Shown here: in pieces, positions 18,200 through 27,447 of the stretch
Layout: each line of letters opens with the position of its first letter
Numbering within the stretch: the first letter of the stretch is position 1
NCBI RefSeq assembly: GCF_014836955.1
Contig: NZ_JACSPV010000008.1
Location: 96,933-160,932, forward strand
DNA length: 64,000 nucleotides
Origin: Bacillus norwichensis
Lineage (GTDB): Bacteria; Bacillota; Bacilli; Bacillales; Bacillaceae_C
Direction: 5' to 3'
The notes under the pieces: generated by a model
What the model was told of the DNA's origin: nothing
The model's database searches: none
What the model saw: only the letters and a program-made list of their open reading frames with translations
Translations under genes and position numbers: made by a program

Positions 18200-18221
18200 A
18201 AGATTCCCTCTTTTTTGCAAG

Positions 18222-18322
18222 ATAAAGTTAAAGCCTCCGACCGATGCCACAAATTTTCAAAGGAATTTGATCAAGCGGCGCTCGATCAAATCTGGCCGCA
18301 AATACGCCAAGGTGCATCTAAT
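18222..18322 (+). repeat. Dispersed structured repeat, copy R2 (3' half only)
   Basis: Starts within the internal AAAGTTAAAGCCTCCG segment and keeps the ATCAAGC/GCTCGAT hairpin and the terminal AAATACGCC/GGTGCATCT arms. The left third, with the TTCATTCAG end, is absent. It occupies the leader region of the response-regulator gene. Confidence 0.75.
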
Positions 18323-18444
18323 CATATTGAACAAAGTGCATAGTTGTCCAACTTCAATTCCATTGCTTTCCTAATTCCATTCTAACAAGTTTATTTCTGC
18401 CATACCCTGTATTTAAGTAAAAATTACGTACATTTTCCTGCCTG

Positions 18445-18473
18445 TTTACTTTATTTTTACTTTAATCTTTTAC
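18445..18473 (+). promoter_or_regulatory. Putative response-regulator operator: direct repeats TTTACTTTA
   Basis: TTTACTTTA occurs at 18445-18453 and 18456-18464, exactly 11 bp apart, followed by TTTTAC at 18468-18473. Direct repeats spaced by one helical turn are typical OmpR-family binding sites. They lie 35-60 bp before the ABC transporter start. Function is inferred. Confidence 0.5.
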
Positions 18474-18507
18474 GATGTAATTAAGCAAATAAACGGGAGG
18501 CTTATGT

Positions 18508-19428
18508 ATGGATAATATGATTCAAACAAATCAATTAACAAAACGTTATACAGGTAAACCTGTCATTAACCAAGTAAGTATGAATATTAAAGAAGGCGAA
18601 ATTTATGGCTTTCTCGGTCCAAACGGTGCTGGAAAAACGACGTTGATGAAAATGATATTGAATTTGGTAAAGCCGACATCAGGGGAAATTTTCATTCAAA
18701 ATCAACCCATTATGACAAGTTCGTATAAATATTTAAAGGACATCGGCAGCCTCATTGAATATCCGATTTTTTACGAGGAACTAACCGCACAAGAAAATTT
18801 GCAAATGCACTGTGCTTATATGGGGTATAAAGACCAAAACCATATAAAGAAAGTGTTAGATATTGTAGGCTTACAGCAAATTGAAAAGAAGAAAGTAAAG
18901 GAATTTTCCCTTGGTATGCGTCAACGTCTGGCGATTGGGCGCGCCATTGTTGCTAAACCCAAAATTTTAATTTTAGATGAGCCCATTAATGGATTGGATC
19001 CCATCGGCATTAAAGAAGTGAGAGAGCTGCTTGTCATGCTAAAACAGCAATATGGAATGACCATTTTAATTTCGAGCCATATCGTCTCAGAAATCGAATC
19101 CATTGCAGATACGATTGGCGTATTAAATGAGGGAGAACTAATTGAGGAAATTTCGATGCATTCGCTGCGTGATAAACAGCAATCCATGATAGAAATGGTG
19201 GTTAGTGAAGCGAAAAAAGCGAAACAGTTGTTAGAGGAAAAATTCAACGCTAAAGTGCAGATCACGAATACTAGAACCCTGAATATTCAACAAATACACG
19301 AAAAGCCATCAACATTAACTAAGCATTTAATCATGCATGGTATAGATGTAGATGAGGTCGAAACTGTACACCAATCGTTAGAAGAATACTTTGTCAATCG
19401 TATTAATGGGAGGAAACAACATGCTTAA
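18508..19428 (+). CDS. ABC transporter ATP-binding protein, BcrA-like
   Basis: 306 residues. The nucleotide-binding domain has Walker A GPNGAGKTT (about residue 40), the signature FSLGMRQRLA, Walker B ILILDEPINGLDP and the switch His in ISSHIVSE. The C-terminal extension of about 80 residues is typical of BcrA/LanF-type subunits of peptide-antibiotic exporters. The start has GGGAGG upstream. It is followed by its permease with an 8-base overlap, and the TCS genes lie divergently, as in bacitracin/lantibiotic resistance modules. The substrate is not identifiable. Confidence 0.92.
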   Translation: MDNMIQTNQLTKRYTGKPVINQVSMNIKEGEIYGFLGPNGAGKTTLMKMILNLVKPTSGEIFIQNQPIMTSSYKYLKDIGSLIEYPIFYEELTAQENLQMHCAYMGYKDQNHIKKVLDIVGLQQIEKKKVKEFSLGMRQRLAIGRAIVAKPKILILDEPINGLDPIGIKEVRELLVMLKQQYGMTILISSHIVSEIESIADTIGVLNEGELIEEISMHSLRDKQQSMIEMVVSEAKKAKQLLEEKFNAKVQITNTRTLNIQQIHEKPSTLTKHLIMHGIDVDEVETVHQSLEEYFVNRINGRKQHA

Positions 19429-20125
19429 ATTAATAAAATTAGAATGGCGCAAGCATCAAATGGGACGTTATATTACAAGCTTTTTCTCCTGTGTTATTGG
19501 CATCTATGGCTTTATGGCACTCATTTCATTAACTTCAAAAAATGATGTAGACGCAGCTATGGAGTCCTTTCAGGAATTTATGTCAGTAGTTAATATTTTA
19601 TCGAATATTACATTTATTATTTTGGGCAGTGTTATTTTATCTCGCTTGATCATTTCAGAGTTTCGTACGAAAACGATGCAAGTATTGTTTACCTACCCTA
19701 TAAAGCGTAAAAAACTTTTATTTGCTAAGTTAACGCTTGCTTACTTATTTACTGCAGGTAGTTTATTTGCCGGGGTTTGGCTTATGCAAATAATCACGTA
19801 CTTTTTACAACCTTCACTCGGGTTCTTTGAAGGCACAGTATCCATGCAAGATTTAGTTGCGACATTTCCAAAAACATTGACTAATGCGTTAACGATGAGC
19901 GCAATTGCTTTAATTCCGTTATTTTTCGGTATGCGTAAAAAATCGACCGCGGCCACAATTACATCTGCCGTCATTATTGGCTTTTTGATTAACTCAACCG
20001 TTTCTGATGGCGGTGCAACATTTAGCTTAGCCAATGTTGTATTTATTCCACTCCTATTAGCATTGCTTGGCATTGGTATTGCCTATTTATCATTCCGCAA
20101 CATTGATGTAAAGGATGTGGCTTAA
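19421..20125 (+). CDS. ABC-2 type transporter permease
   Basis: A 234-residue membrane protein with six hydrophobic helices beginning LIKLEWRKHQMGRYITSFF, typical of BcrB/LanE-like permeases. ATG 19421 has GGGAGG upstream and overlaps the ATPase stop; the longer frame from 19391 lies inside the ATPase gene and is not used. Its stop is immediately followed by the next start. It probably dimerises in the membrane with the ATPase partner. Confidence 0.88.
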   Translation: MLKLIKLEWRKHQMGRYITSFFSCVIGIYGFMALISLTSKNDVDAAMESFQEFMSVVNILSNITFIILGSVILSRLIISEFRTKTMQVLFTYPIKRKKLLFAKLTLAYLFTAGSLFAGVWLMQIITYFLQPSLGFFEGTVSMQDLVATFPKTLTNALTMSAIALIPLFFGMRKKSTAATITSAVIIGFLINSTVSDGGATFSLANVVFIPLLLALLGIGIAYLSFRNIDVKDVA

Positions 20126-20953
20126 ATGATCCGCAAAATGTTATTTGTACTATTGCTTGGAATAATCACTGTAACCATTATTCTTTTTATGAAACAACCG
20201 GCGAAGACAATAACAATTGGTGAATACGAAGCGGTGCCCTATATCGATGTGACACTTGATGAGTTAAATATCGCTATTTCCAACTCACCTGATGATAAAA
20301 TACATGTTCAAATGAAAGGGCATAAAGTAAGTGAAAATATGCTGCTCCTTAATGAAGAGAACAATCGATTCTTCATGAAGGAGCAGCAGCGCAAGAAAAA
20401 ATGGAAAGAAAACATCCGTTTTCGACCAATGCCAACTATTATTATGCAATTACCCAAATCTGAAAATAAATCATTAATACTTAAAGGTGTAGATGGTGAT
20501 TTCACAATCGAAGATTTAGCGTTGGACACGGTGCAAGTGGAAACGTCGGCAGGCATGGTTTATTTAAAAAAAATGTCCATTTCAAATGCTGAACTTCATA
20601 CAAATGATGGAAATATGACAGTCGCCCAAAGCGCCCTAGACAGCTTAAGGATTGTTTCAAGTGCAGGTGATGTTGCTATAAAAGAAAGCACAGGATCAGT
20701 GCACATGATACAAACGGTTGATGGACAAATCAAAATGACAGGAACAACAGAACAGCCAAGTCTACATGTAAAAAGCGTTTCTGGTGATATCGGCATTCAA
20801 TATAAAAAAGTACCAGCTTCACTTCAATTAACGACCACGGGGCCAGATATTGAAATTACTTTGCCAAAATATGATAAGAAAACCCGCATGATTGGTAATG
20901 GTGCAAATGTGCTTTCAGCCGAAACGAAAGATGGTGTTATTAGGATTAAATAG
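20126..20953 (+). CDS. DUF4097-family (adhesin-like beta-helix) membrane-anchored protein
   Basis: 275 residues. One N-terminal membrane helix (about 4-22) is followed by an extracytoplasmic repeated beta-strand region (TSAGMVYLKKMSISNAELHT, SSAGDVAIKES..., SVSGDIGIQYK). The recurring S-x-G-D/M pattern is that of DUF4097 domains. Such proteins are often found with ABC transporters and regulators of envelope stress. It starts directly at the stop codon of the permease gene, so translation is coupled. The function is unknown. Confidence 0.8.
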   Translation: MIRKMLFVLLLGIITVTIILFMKQPAKTITIGEYEAVPYIDVTLDELNIAISNSPDDKIHVQMKGHKVSENMLLLNEENNRFFMKEQQRKKKWKENIRFRPMPTIIMQLPKSENKSLILKGVDGDFTIEDLALDTVQVETSAGMVYLKKMSISNAELHTNDGNMTVAQSALDSLRIVSSAGDVAIKESTGSVHMIQTVDGQIKMTGTTEQPSLHVKSVSGDIGIQYKKVPASLQLTTTGPDIEITLPKYDKKTRMIGNGANVLSAETKDGVIRIK

Positions 20954-20994
20954 AAAAATAGAGTGACAACTCTATGAGAGTATTTGGATATCGA

Positions 20995-21035
20995 GGGAGC
21001 AATAAACTTTTGAGATCAATAGATTGCTCCCTTTC
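20995..21035 (+). terminator. Terminator closing the ABC/DUF4097 operon
   Basis: Arms GGGAGCAAT (20995-21003) and ATTGCTCCC (21023-21031), then TTT. Confidence 0.75.
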
Positions 21036-21125
21036 AGCTATTTGGGATTGGCGGTGGCCTTATTTCCGTAATTTAGGATAATAGCATATAATTGATTCTT
21101 TCTTTTTTTAATAATCAAAAAATAC

Positions 21126-21191
21126 TTGCGTTTTTTAAAACATTGGGATAATATAATTTTTAACCGTAACATACTGAACGGTAGGTATGTT
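21126..21191 (+). promoter_or_regulatory. Promoter and TetR-type operator O1 upstream of the catabolic cluster
   Basis: A sigma-A-like promoter, TTGCGT (21126) - 17 bp - TAATAT (21149), is followed by an inverted repeat AACATAC-N10-GTATGTT at 21168-21191. The same motif recurs at 21247-21270 and 24156-24177. Confidence 0.65.
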
Positions 21192-21246
21192 ATGGAGAAC
21201 TCAGTTTATTAACCGCTGAATAGCATGATTTCATTTATTTATCTTC

Positions 21247-21270
21247 AACATACTGACTATTTAGTATTCT
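21247..21270 (+). promoter_or_regulatory. TetR-type operator O2
   Basis: AACATACTGA-N4-TTAGTATTCT is a second copy of the inverted repeat, ending three bases before the Shine-Dalgarno of the acyl-CoA dehydrogenase gene. Binding here would block the transcript start or elongation. Confidence 0.6.
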
Positions 21271-21287
21271 CGAAGGGAAGGATATAT

Positions 21288-22496
21288 TTGGATTTTTCTT
21301 TTTCGAAAAAAGTGGAAGGTTTACAAAAAGAATTGACGGGATTTATGGAAGAGTACATTTATCCAAATGAAAAAGTGTATCAAGATCAATTGGAAGCCCA
21401 AGATGATCGTTGGGGTTCTGTTCCGACGATCATTGAAGAGTTGAAAGAAAGGGCAAAACTTCAAGGATTATGGAATTTGTTTTTGCCGGATGAAAGATAT
21501 GGAGCTGGTTTAACGAATCTGGAATATGCGCCTTTAGCCGAAATTATGGGACGTTCCATGATCGCACCTGAAGTTTTTAATTGTAATGCTCCCGATACTG
21601 GGAATATGGAAGTACTTGTTCAATATGGTTCTGAAGAGCAAAAAAAAGAGTGGCTTGAACCATTATTGGAAGGTGAAATTCGCTCGTGTTTTGCCATGAC
21701 AGAGCCGAGTGTAGCTTCTAGCGATGCGACTAATATTCAGGCAACGATTGTGAGAGATGGCGATAACTATGTTATTAATGGTACAAAATGGTGGTCCTCT
21801 GGAGCTGGAGATCCCCGTTGTAAAGTGGCTATATTTATGGGGAAAAATGATCCAAGCGCTCCTCGCTATGAGCAACAGTCTATGATTCTTGTACCATTGG
21901 ATACTCCAGGTGTAACGATCAAAAGGATGTTGCCTGTTTTTGGTTACGATGGGGCACCTCATGGTCATGCAGAAATTGAGTTTAACAATGTACGAGTTCC
22001 GGTTTCAAATATGATTTGGGGAGAGGGAAAAGGATTTGCGATTGCTCAAGGAAGATTGGGACCAGGCCGTATCCATCATTGTATGCGCTTAATCGGTTCC
22101 GCTGAACGAGCTCTTGAGCTCATGACGAAACGAACTTTGCAAAGAAGCACTTTTGGTGAGACATTAGCAAGGCATGGTGTGATTCAAGAATGGATAGCTG
22201 AATCAAGGATGGAAATTGAGCAGGCAAGATTATTGACACTTAAAGCAGCTTATATGATGGATACCGTCGGAAATAAAAAGGCTAAAACGGAAATTGCGAT
22301 GATTAAAGTGGTAGCACCAAATATGGCGCAAAAAGTGGTTGATCGTGCGATTCAAGTATTTGGTGGAGCAGGAGTCAGTGAAGATTATCCACTTGCCCAT
22401 TTGTTTGCCAATGCAAGGTCATTACGGATTGCTGACGGACCGGATGAGGTTCACAGGAGACAAATTGCAAGGTTAGAAATGAAGAAGTTTGTTTAA
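21288..22496 (+). CDS. Acyl-CoA dehydrogenase, ACAD10/11 (LvaC-like) type
   Basis: 402 residues. The start is TTG 21288 after AAGGGAAGGA, giving (M)[19 protein letters not shown], the usual N-terminus of this group; upstream codons in the frame fall in operator O2. Family segments are [35 protein letters not shown] (FAD/acyl site), [15 protein letters not shown] and, near the C-terminus, [22 protein letters not shown]10/11-type enzymes act on phosphorylated 4-hydroxyacyl-CoA together with a kinase such as the one encoded at 24258. The stop codon TAA lies inside the left end of repeat R3. Confidence 0.9.
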   Translation: MDFSFSKKVEGLQKELTGFMEEYIYPNEKVYQDQLEAQDDRWGSVPTIIEELKERAKLQGLWNLFLPDERYGAGLTNLEYAPLAEIMGRSMIAPEVFNCNAPDTGNMEVLVQYGSEEQKKEWLEPLLEGEIRSCFAMTEPSVASSDATNIQATIVRDGDNYVINGTKWWSSGAGDPRCKVAIFMGKNDPSAPRYEQQSMILVPLDTPGVTIKRMLPVFGYDGAPHGHAEIEFNNVRVPVSNMIWGEGKGFAIAQGRLGPGRIHHCMRLIGSAERALELMTKRTLQRSTFGETLARHGVIQEWIAESRMEIEQARLLTLKAAYMMDTVGNKKAKTEIAMIKVVAPNMAQKVVDRAIQVFGGAGVSEDYPLAHLFANARSLRIADGPDEVHRRQIARLEMKKFV

Positions 22497-22686
22497 TTTC
22501 ATTCAGCATAAATCTCCCCCTTCAGTAAGTGGTGAGTTGAAAGCCTATTGGCATTCCATTTCAGTAGAGTTTCAAACCTGACTGAATGAAGTTAAAGCCT
22601 CCGGCGGATGTCACAGATTTTCAGCGGAAATTTATCGAGCTGTGCTCGATAAAATCTGGACGCAAATACGCCAAGGCGCATTTGAT
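22492..22686 (+). repeat. Dispersed structured repeat, copy R3 (full length)
   Basis: Left end TTTAATTTCATTCAGCA overlaps the stop of the acyl-CoA dehydrogenase gene. The right end AAATACGCC/GGCGCATTTGAT lies 30 bases before the ATG of the SDR gene. Confidence 0.85.
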
Positions 22687-22716
22687 ATAATCTAATCTTG
22701 ATGAAGGAGCAAAGTC

Positions 22717-23487
22717 ATGACAATACTGGATATGTTTAAATTATCGAATAAAACAGCCATTGTAACTGGAGGTGGAAGAGGATTAGGAGCTCATATTGCT
22801 GAAGCTTATGCTGAAGCTAGAGCGAATGTAGTGGTTTGTTCCAGAGACGTAGCTGCTTGTGAGGAAATGAGTCGTAAACTGAACACATATGGTGTTCAGT
22901 CATTAGCTATAGAATGTGACGTTACGAACCAGGAACACATCAAAAACGTCATCAATGCAACATTAGAAAATTTTGGTTCGATTGATATTCTGGTAAATAA
23001 TAGTGGAGCATCATGGGCCGCACCTGTTGAAGAAATGCCTTATGAAGCCTGGACTAAAGTTATGGATGTGAATGTAACAGGAACCTTTTTAATGAGCCAA
23101 GCGGTCGGTAAAGTCATGATCGAACAAAACAAAGGAAAAATCATCAACATTGCATCCATAGCTGGGTTTGGTGGAACACCTGCTTTTATGCAAACGATTG
23201 GATATAACACGAGCAAGGGAGCTGTTATGACATTCACAAAAGATTTAGCAGTAAAATGGGGAAAATATAATATTAATGTAAACGCAATAGCACCGGGCTT
23301 TTTCCCGACCAAAATGTCTAAAGTACTGATTGAATATGGCAAAGAAACTATACTTAGCAATACTCCATTAAACAGACTCGGAAAAGATTCTGATTTAAAA
23401 GGAGCTGCAGTATTCTTAGCATCAAATGCCTCAGATTATATAACGGGTGATATATTGACTGTTGATGGTGGGGCGCATGCACTATAA
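22717..23487 (+). CDS. Short-chain dehydrogenase/reductase (SDR)
   Basis: 256 residues, classical SDR. The cofactor motif is TGGGRGLGAHIA (residues ~17-28), with NNSGA replacing the usual NNAG. The catalytic Ser is in NIASIAGF, the active-site motif is YNTSK, and the C-terminal ITGDILTVDGG completes the fold. It starts at ATG with AAGGAG upstream. By analogy with LvaD of the levulinate pathway it could oxidise a 3-hydroxyacyl-CoA formed after phosphate removal; that role is inference. Repeat R3 separates it from the dehydrogenase gene. Confidence 0.88.
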   Translation: MTILDMFKLSNKTAIVTGGGRGLGAHIAEAYAEARANVVVCSRDVAACEEMSRKLNTYGVQSLAIECDVTNQEHIKNVINATLENFGSIDILVNNSGASWAAPVEEMPYEAWTKVMDVNVTGTFLMSQAVGKVMIEQNKGKIINIASIAGFGGTPAFMQTIGYNTSKGAVMTFTKDLAVKWGKYNINVNAIAPGFFPTKMSKVLIEYGKETILSNTPLNRLGKDSDLKGAAVFLASNASDYITGDILTVDGGAHAL

Positions 23488-23553
23488 GTGATGGAGAATG
23501 ATAGATGTTTATGGTAAATTTAACATAAAAATATAATAGTGGTGAATTCAAAA

Positions 23554-24126
23554 ATGAAGAAGAAAATGACAGAAAAAAGCATCGAACTTTTTGAGAAAAA
23601 AGGTTTTACCCAAACATCTATCCAAGATATAGTTGATGAGTTAGAAGTAACAAAAGGTACATTTTATTACTACTTTTCTAGTAAAGAACAATTACTAATG
23701 GCGATTCATCTTGAATATATAGATGATTTATTGGAACGACAAGAGAAAATTTTGAAAGCTGAAAGCAGCTCCAGTGTTGAAAAAATAAGGAATATTATAG
23801 CGTTATTAATTCATGATATTCAAGATAAAGGACCGAGCGGGCGCGTTTTTTTTAGAGAAATAAGGCATTTATCTGATGAGAATATCCGTATCATAAAGCA
23901 AAAGCGCAACCAAGTTAGATTAAATATTGAAAAGGTTATTAGAACTGGAATGGACAGTGGTGAATTACGACCAAATCTGAAACCGGATATCATTACTTTT
24001 GCCATTTTAAGCTTAACGAATTATAGCTATCAATGGTTTAAACCTGATGGTGAAATACTTTCAGATGAATTAGTTCAGATTTATGCAGATGTGATTTTTA
24101 ATGGAATAATAGAAAAAAATGATTAG
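23554..24126 (+). CDS. TetR/AcrR-family transcriptional regulator
   Basis: 190 residues. The N-terminal helix-turn-helix is clear: KSIELFEKKGFTQTSIQDIV then KGTFYYYFSSKEQLL. The C-terminal ligand domain is typical in length (TetR_C, YsiA/FadR-like). ATG 23554 is chosen with GGTGA nine bases upstream; GTG 23539 is an alternative. It sits inside the catabolic cluster and probably binds operators O1-O3, perhaps released by an acyl-CoA intermediate as for other members of this group. Confidence 0.88.
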   Translation: MKKKMTEKSIELFEKKGFTQTSIQDIVDELEVTKGTFYYYFSSKEQLLMAIHLEYIDDLLERQEKILKAESSSSVEKIRNIIALLIHDIQDKGPSGRVFFREIRHLSDENIRIIKQKRNQVRLNIEKVIRTGMDSGELRPNLKPDIITFAILSLTNYSYQWFKPDGEILSDELVQIYADVIFNGIIEKND

Positions 24127-24155
24127 ATTTTGAGAAATGTCTTTTTTTAAGTTTC

Positions 24156-24177
24156 ACATACTGAATGGTTAGTATGA
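24156..24177 (+). promoter_or_regulatory. TetR-type operator O3 upstream of kinase gene
   Basis: ACATACTGA-N4-TTAGTATGA is a third copy of the O1/O2 motif, 80 bases before the kinase ATG and 30 bases after the tetR stop. Confidence 0.6.
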
Positions 24178-24257
24178 AATGGAAGCATTATAAAACGGCC
24201 GATTGTTTGCGTTCATTAAAGGAGTCAAAGTCACTAAAGAAAAATGGGGAGATGAAA

Positions 24258-25328
24258 ATGGAACAAAATTATAAAGATACGATCCCAGTAAGAAAAGGCG
24301 AGGAATTATCAAAAGAAAAGCTTAAATGTTTTTTACAAAAGCAACTTTTGGACACTGCTAATCATGAGTTGGAAATTGAACAATTTGGGGCGGGCCATTC
24401 GAATTTAACTTATTTACTGAAGATGGGAGATTGGGAAGCTGTATTACGCAGGCCGCCTCATGGGCCAGTTGCGGCCAAAGCGCATGATATGAGAAGAGAA
24501 TATACGTTTTTAGAAAATATTCATAGTGTGTATCATGCAGCACCAAAGCCCTTGATTTATTCGGACGATGAATCGATCGTTGGCAGCCCATTTTTTATTA
24601 TGGAGAGAAGAAAAGGGATTGTACTTGATACCAAGTTTTCTGATCATATATCCTATCGTCCTGAACTGGGAAAGCAAATATCCAAATTGATGGTAAATAA
24701 ATTAATAGAGTTACATCAAATAGACTATAAGCAAACTGGACTTATTCAGCTCGCAAAACCAGAAGGATTTCTGGAGCGGCAGGTAAATGGGTGGATTAAA
24801 CGATATGAACGTTCAAAAACAGATGAAATTAAAGAAGTGGAAAAACTCATCCATTATTTATTAAAACATATACCTCATTCAACAGAATCGACTGTCATTC
24901 ATTATGATTACAAATTAAACAATGCTATGTTTACGGAAGATTTTACACAGATGACAGGGTTATTTGACTGGGAAATGTCAACGATTGGCGATCCTTTGGC
25001 AGATGTTGCTGTTGCGATGAGTTATTGGATTCAAGACGACGATAATGATCTATTAAAATTTGGCTTAGGAAAACCTCCTGTTACCGTAATGGATGGATTT
25101 TTTACACGAGATCAATTTATTGAGGAATATGCCTCTAATAGTGGCCGTGATGTTTCGACAATCGATTATTATCTTACTTTTGCATACTTTAAATTGGCTG
25201 TAATTGGTCAGCAAATATATTATCGGTATAAAAATGGCCAGACAAATGACCAACGTTTTGCGAAATTGAATACTCTTGTTAAAAATATGATCCGTCAAGC
25301 ATTACAAAGTGCAAATCAATATAACTAG
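24258..25328 (+). CDS. APH-like phosphotransferase, ACAD10/11 kinase-domain (LvaA-like) family
   Basis: 356 residues. The kinase fold has GAGHSNLTYLL (nucleotide loop), VLRRPP (the Lys of the canonical motif is replaced by Arg), a catalytic loop HYDYKLNNAMF (HxDxxxxN) and LFDWEMSTIGDPLADVA (Mg-binding DxE segment). These signatures are those of the kinase domain of ACAD10/11 and of LvaA, which phosphorylate the 4-hydroxyl of 4-hydroxyacyl-CoA. ATG 24258 follows GGGGAG. The pairing with the ACAD gene at 21288 supports the same two-enzyme chemistry here. Confidence 0.85.
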   Translation: MEQNYKDTIPVRKGEELSKEKLKCFLQKQLLDTANHELEIEQFGAGHSNLTYLLKMGDWEAVLRRPPHGPVAAKAHDMRREYTFLENIHSVYHAAPKPLIYSDDESIVGSPFFIMERRKGIVLDTKFSDHISYRPELGKQISKLMVNKLIELHQIDYKQTGLIQLAKPEGFLERQVNGWIKRYERSKTDEIKEVEKLIHYLLKHIPHSTESTVIHYDYKLNNAMFTEDFTQMTGLFDWEMSTIGDPLADVAVAMSYWIQDDDNDLLKFGLGKPPVTVMDGFFTRDQFIEEYASNSGRDVSTIDYYLTFAYFKLAVIGQQIYYRYKNGQTNDQRFAKLNTLVKNMIRQALQSANQYN

Positions 25329-25342
25329 AAGAGTGTGAATAA

Positions 25343-26071
25343 ATGAATATCCACTTAATCATGAAAAAGGAAGATATCGACCCATCGAAAATCACTGATC
25401 AGCAAATTGTCGTTGTATTGGATGTTTTACTAGCAACTTCAACAATTGTAACTTGTTTATTCCACGGAGCTAAAGAAGTTTTTCCGGTAAAGGATAACAG
25501 GGAAGCTCTATTATTAGAGAAATCATTGGCTCATTTAAAGCCTCTGCTTGTAGGAGAAGTAGATGGGCAAACGATACAAGGATTTTTAGATCCAACTCCA
25601 CTTTCTTTAAGCAAGAAAGTAAAGGATAAAAGTCTTATTTTAGCTACAACAAATGGGACTGTAGCCATTCGGAAAGTAACATTTGCCAAATATATTTTCA
25701 TCGCATCTCTACTAAATGGTAATGCAGTAGCAGAATATATTCATAAAAAATTTGAAAACGATTACACGGTTGTTGTTGTTTGTTCCGGATCGGGGAGTCG
25801 TTTCAGTATGGAAGATTTCTATGGAGCCGGTTATTTTATTCATCGACTAGTCAATGCTAGTGATAAAAATGAAATGGAATTAACAGATAGCGCCTTAAAT
25901 GCCAAACTATTTTATGAAAAGTTTGAGAATGAAAGTGAACAAATTCTATCTGCTACAAGGGTTGGGAAAATGCTTCTGGACTATGGATTAGCAAATGAAA
26001 TTTCCTTTGTTAGCCAGCAGGGTAAAATTCCTATTGTACCTCAGTTAGTAGGCGACCGAATTATTGTATAA
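25343..26071 (+). CDS. ComB-like 2-phosphosulfolactate phosphatase family protein
   Basis: 242 residues of the ComB family. Family segments are VVLDVLLATSTIVTCLFHGAKEV near the N-terminus, GEVDGQTIQGF (a GE-x-x-G motif), LATTNGTVAI and CSGSGSRFSMEDFYGAGYF. ComB dephosphorylates 2-phosphosulfolactate in coenzyme M synthesis of archaea; in Bacillus that pathway is not expected, so the substrate must differ. Its position directly after an acyl-CoA hydroxyl kinase suggests a phosphorylated hydroxy acid. It starts 14 bases after the kinase stop, with a weak ribosome site. Confidence 0.82.
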   Translation: MNIHLIMKKEDIDPSKITDQQIVVVLDVLLATSTIVTCLFHGAKEVFPVKDNREALLLEKSLAHLKPLLVGEVDGQTIQGFLDPTPLSLSKKVKDKSLILATTNGTVAIRKVTFAKYIFIASLLNGNAVAEYIHKKFENDYTVVVVCSGSGSRFSMEDFYGAGYFIHRLVNASDKNEMELTDSALNAKLFYEKFENESEQILSATRVGKMLLDYGLANEISFVSQQGKIPIVPQLVGDRIIV

Positions 26072-26111
26072 AACAAGAGGTGCTCCTGATCAGGGGCTAA
26101 CATTATTAAAA

Positions 26112-26306
26112 TTAACTTCATTCAGCAGAAGTCTCCCGCTTCTGTAAGTGGTGAGAGGAATGCCTATCGGTATTCCATTCAGTGGGGGTTCAACCCCCGG
26201 CTGAATAAGGTTAAAGCCTCCGGCGGATGCCAGAGATTTTCAGAGGAAATTTATCGAGCTTAAGCTCGATAAATTCTGGGCGCAAATACGCCAAGGCGCA
26301 TTTGAT
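26112..26306 (+). repeat. Dispersed structured repeat, copy R4 (full length)
   Basis: Complete copy, with TTAACTTCATTCAGCAG at the left and GGCGCATTTGAT at the right. It ends 18 bases before the ATG of the permease gene, just upstream of its GGAGGG. Confidence 0.85.
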
Positions 26307-26324
26307 AGTATTGGAGGGAATGAG

Positions 26325-27425
26325 ATGTCTGAAAAGACAATTAATTGGAAACGCGTTTTTATTTTAGCTGGTGCGTTATGTGCATATTTAATAGGGTCAG
26401 CTACAGCCACTGGTCAGGAGTCGATGCAATTTTTTACAGCACACGGCTATATAGGTATTGCTTCAATCATTGTTACGTTACTTATATTTGGTTGGGCAGC
26501 TTCATCACTTATTGTGATAGGTAATGAAACAAAAAATCTTGAAGGAAATGTATATCAATATTTTCTTGGTAAATTTTTTGGCAAAGTGTTTGAATGGTTT
26601 GTTACCTTATTTCTCTTTGCCTTAACAGTTACTTTAATATCTGGATCAGGTACGATTTTTGCTGATTTTTATGGAGTGAATAAACTGGTTGGTGCAGGGG
26701 TAATGGTTGTGCTAATCTACATCACTGTTTTACTTAGCCTTCAGAAACTGGTCGATATTCTCAGTTTTATTGCACCAATCCTTATTATCTTTACAAGCAT
26801 TATAAGTATTATCAGTATTTTCAATAATCTGGACAATCTTTTTGTAGCCGAACAATTAATGAATGAAGTAAAGGTAGTCAAAGCAGTAGACTCTTGGCTG
26901 CTTTCAGGGATATTGTATGCCGCTTTAGGTATCACTGTAGCAGCACCATTTCTGATTAAAATGGGTTCTACTGCACAAAGTCGCAGAGAGGCATTATTAG
27001 GCGGTCTATTGGGTGCATTGATTTACTCCATTACGATATCAATAATATCCTTTGCATTGCTTATTAATATTAAAGATATTTTTGATAAGGAAACTCCACT
27101 TGTCTATTTAGCAGAAGGCTTTCATCCGATATTTGGTTTGGTGTTTTCATTCATTTTATTGGCAGGAATCTATACGACTGGTGCTCCGATGTTTTGGTAT
27201 GTTTGTAATAGTTTTGGCGCTGAAAGAACAACAAAATATAGAGTGATTTCTCTCGTTTTGATATTTATTGCCTTTTTAGGTGGTTTATTTTTACCTTTTG
27301 GAAAACTAGTTGGAACTATTTTTCCTTTAACAGGAGTTTTAGGATTAATTCTTTTAATCGTTATGGCGTATAAACAAATTAGGCTTAAAGTGAAGACTAA
27401 ACAATTAGAGAAAAAAGCAATGTAA
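26325..27425 (+). CDS. YkvI-like integral membrane transporter
   Basis: 366 residues with about ten membrane helices, opening GALCAYLIGSATATGQESMQFF. That opening resembles the helix-1 glycine-rich segment of YkvI-type and related LeuT-fold carriers. No ATPase partner lies nearby, so ion-coupled uptake is likely. It lies between the phosphatase-like and acyl-CoA ligase genes, so it may import the substrate of the pathway. The RBS is GGAGGG. The solute cannot be read from sequence. Confidence 0.75.
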   Translation: MSEKTINWKRVFILAGALCAYLIGSATATGQESMQFFTAHGYIGIASIIVTLLIFGWAASSLIVIGNETKNLEGNVYQYFLGKFFGKVFEWFVTLFLFALTVTLISGSGTIFADFYGVNKLVGAGVMVVLIYITVLLSLQKLVDILSFIAPILIIFTSIISIISIFNNLDNLFVAEQLMNEVKVVKAVDSWLLSGILYAALGITVAAPFLIKMGSTAQSRREALLGGLLGALIYSITISIISFALLINIKDIFDKETPLVYLAEGFHPIFGLVFSFILLAGIYTTGAPMFWYVCNSFGAERTTKYRVISLVLIFIAFLGGLFLPFGKLVGTIFPLTGVLGLILLIVMAYKQIRLKVKTKQLEKKAM

Positions 27426-27447
27426 GGACGAGGAGGGGGTTTTAAAA

